Below are positions 63,187-64,000 of a DNA stretch of 64,000 bases, piece after piece. The stretch comes from Herbaspirillum sp. ST 5-3. GTDB lineage: Bacteria > Pseudomonadota > Gammaproteobacteria > Burkholderiales > Burkholderiaceae_D. The stretch is taken from positions 1 to 64,000 of the forward strand of contig NZ_STGI01000018.1 in NCBI RefSeq assembly GCF_004804275.1, given 5' to 3'. The translations under genes and the position numbers were made by a program. The stretch's first letter is position 1; each line of letters opens with the position of its first letter. The notes under the pieces are model-generated. The model saw only the letters and a list, made by a program, of their open reading frames with translations. It was not told the origin of the DNA and made no database searches.

Positions 63187-64000
63187 ATGAACAAACCGTC
63201 CAGTCTTCGCGTGGCGGGCTCGCCCCGGCCGAGCGGGAAACAGCGCCTGGTCAATCTCCTCGTGTCGGCACTGCCGTGGATGATCATCGCCGGTCTGTTG
63301 TATGCCGGTCTGTTCATCAAACCGCAGGCAGTCGGCGCGAGCGTCACGCCGCCCGTGCTGGAGCGCCGGGACCGCGTCTACGGCCTCGCACAAGGAGAGG
63401 GCGGCACACTGCTGGCTGCCGCTTCCAACGGCAAGATTCTGGCCGTCGGCGCGGACCGCAAGATTGCGCGCCAGGCAACGCCAGTCGACCTGTCCTTGCA
63501 GGATATCGCCGCATTCGATGCGACGCATGCCGTGGCGGTCGGCAACGACAACGTGATTCTCACCACCGAGGACGGCGGCAGGCACTGGATCAAGGCCGAC
63601 AAGGTGCCGCGCTCGCAAGTCGCCAACAAGCTCAACCGCGTGCGCGCTGGTGCCAATGGCGTGGCGGTCGCCGTGGGCGAGATGGGCGCACTGCTGCGCA
63701 CGCAGGACTACGGCAAGACCTGGGAGCGCTTGCGCGAAGAAGAAGACGTGGCCTGGAACGACGTTGCCATCCTCGACGGCGGTGCGTTCGTGGTGGTCGG
63801 CGAGTTCGGCAAGATCCTGCGCAGCGCTGACGGCGGCAAGAGCTGGGAGATGGTGCAGATGCGGGAACAAGCCCCGGTGGAGGGCTCGCTGATGGCGGTC
63901 GCATTCCGTGATGCGTCCAATGGTGTCGCCGTCGGGCTCGACGGCGTCGTGCTGACCAGCAGCGACGGTGGGCGCAAGTGGAGCAGCGTCAAGCTGCCCG
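63187..64000 (+). CDS. YCF48/BNR-like beta-propeller protein (3' end beyond the window)
   Basis: The reading frame starts at the ATG at 63187 and is open to the end of the window (271 codons seen). An N-terminal membrane or signal-anchor helix ('LVNLLVSALPWMIIAGLLYAGLFI', about 22-45) is followed by repeated propeller blades with the BNR-like pattern: 'TTEDGGRHWIKAD', 'RTQDYGKTWERL', 'RSADGGKSWEMV' and 'TSSDGGRKWSSV'. YCF48-like proteins of this sort often sit next to RND-type exporter genes in catabolic clusters and may be periplasmic accessory proteins. It is the last visible gene of the island. Confidence 0.85.
   Translation, partial: MNKPSSLRVAGSPRPSGKQRLVNLLVSALPWMIIAGLLYAGLFIKPQAVGASVTPPVLERRDRVYGLAQGEGGTLLAAASNGKILAVGADRKIARQATPVDLSLQDIAAFDATHAVAVGNDNVILTTEDGGRHWIKADKVPRSQVANKLNRVRAGANGVAVAVGEMGALLRTQDYGKTWERLREEEDVAWNDVAILDGGAFVVVGEFGKILRSADGGKSWEMVQMREQAPVEGSLMAVAFRDASNGVAVGLDGVVLTSSDGGRKWSSVKLP

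Overview
This 64 kb window is high-GC, gene-dense DNA that looks like the chromosome of a betaproteobacterium of the order Burkholderiales, probably Oxalobacteraceae or a close relative. This is inferred from gene content (branched-chain ABC transporters, CoA-dependent catabolic operons, ScpA/MeaB, several GGDEF proteins) and base composition. No rRNA or tRNA gene was seen, so the genus cannot be fixed.

Region 1 (1-2870) is the end of an integron gene-cassette array. It holds two cassettes with hypothetical genes and attC-like recombination sites. The second attC is split by a complete group IIC intron with its maturase; removing the intron rebuilds the attC core. Region 2 (2.9-13.7 kb) has an NAD-type isocitrate dehydrogenase, a PAS-GGDEF cyclase, a small operon of two double-glycine leader peptides behind a sigma-54 promoter and a long palindrome, a 2-hydroxyacid dehydrogenase, a chemoreceptor, a GGDEF-EAL protein and a LysR regulator. 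Region 3 (13.7-19.1 kb) has a hemerythrin-like protein and a mutase operon: methylmalonyl-CoA mutase, its GTPase chaperone, and a fused biotin-independent carboxyltransferase-like protein.

Region 4 (19.5-44.1 kb) is a large catabolic island. A branched-chain-type ABC transporter (livGFHM plus an MFS carrier) is divergent from its binding protein and accessory genes, and both sides carry sigma-54 promoters. A sigma-54 activator is divergent from a twelve-gene operon: two class III CoA transferases, a MenB/BadI-like crotonase, acyl-CoA ligase, acyl-CoA dehydrogenase, hydratase, SDR, three hydroxyacyl-CoA dehydrogenase genes, a quinone oxidoreductase and a 3-oxoadipyl-CoA-type thiolase. The likely logic is uptake of an organic acid, CoA activation, dehydrogenation and hydration, hydrolytic C-C (possibly ring) cleavage, then beta-oxidation to acetyl-CoA and succinyl-CoA.

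Region 5 (44.2-49.5 kb) holds a membrane GGDEF cyclase, a double-domain SagB-like oxidoreductase, a patatin-like hydrolase, a small lipoprotein and an HNH endonuclease. Region 6 (50.5-64 kb) is a second catabolic island: an AraC/XylS-type regulator, a broken duplicate of its 3' end, and two operons whose upstream regions are copies of one another, each with a TGCA-N6-GGATA box. The operons encode a dehydrogenase, cupin, bacteriohemerythrin and SDR, then a Rieske oxygenase, reductase, two amidases, an M20-like protein and an Asp/Glu-racemase-like protein. The last two lack the usual catalytic residues. A YCF48-like propeller protein runs off the end. At least two families of intergenic palindromic repeats are scattered through the window.
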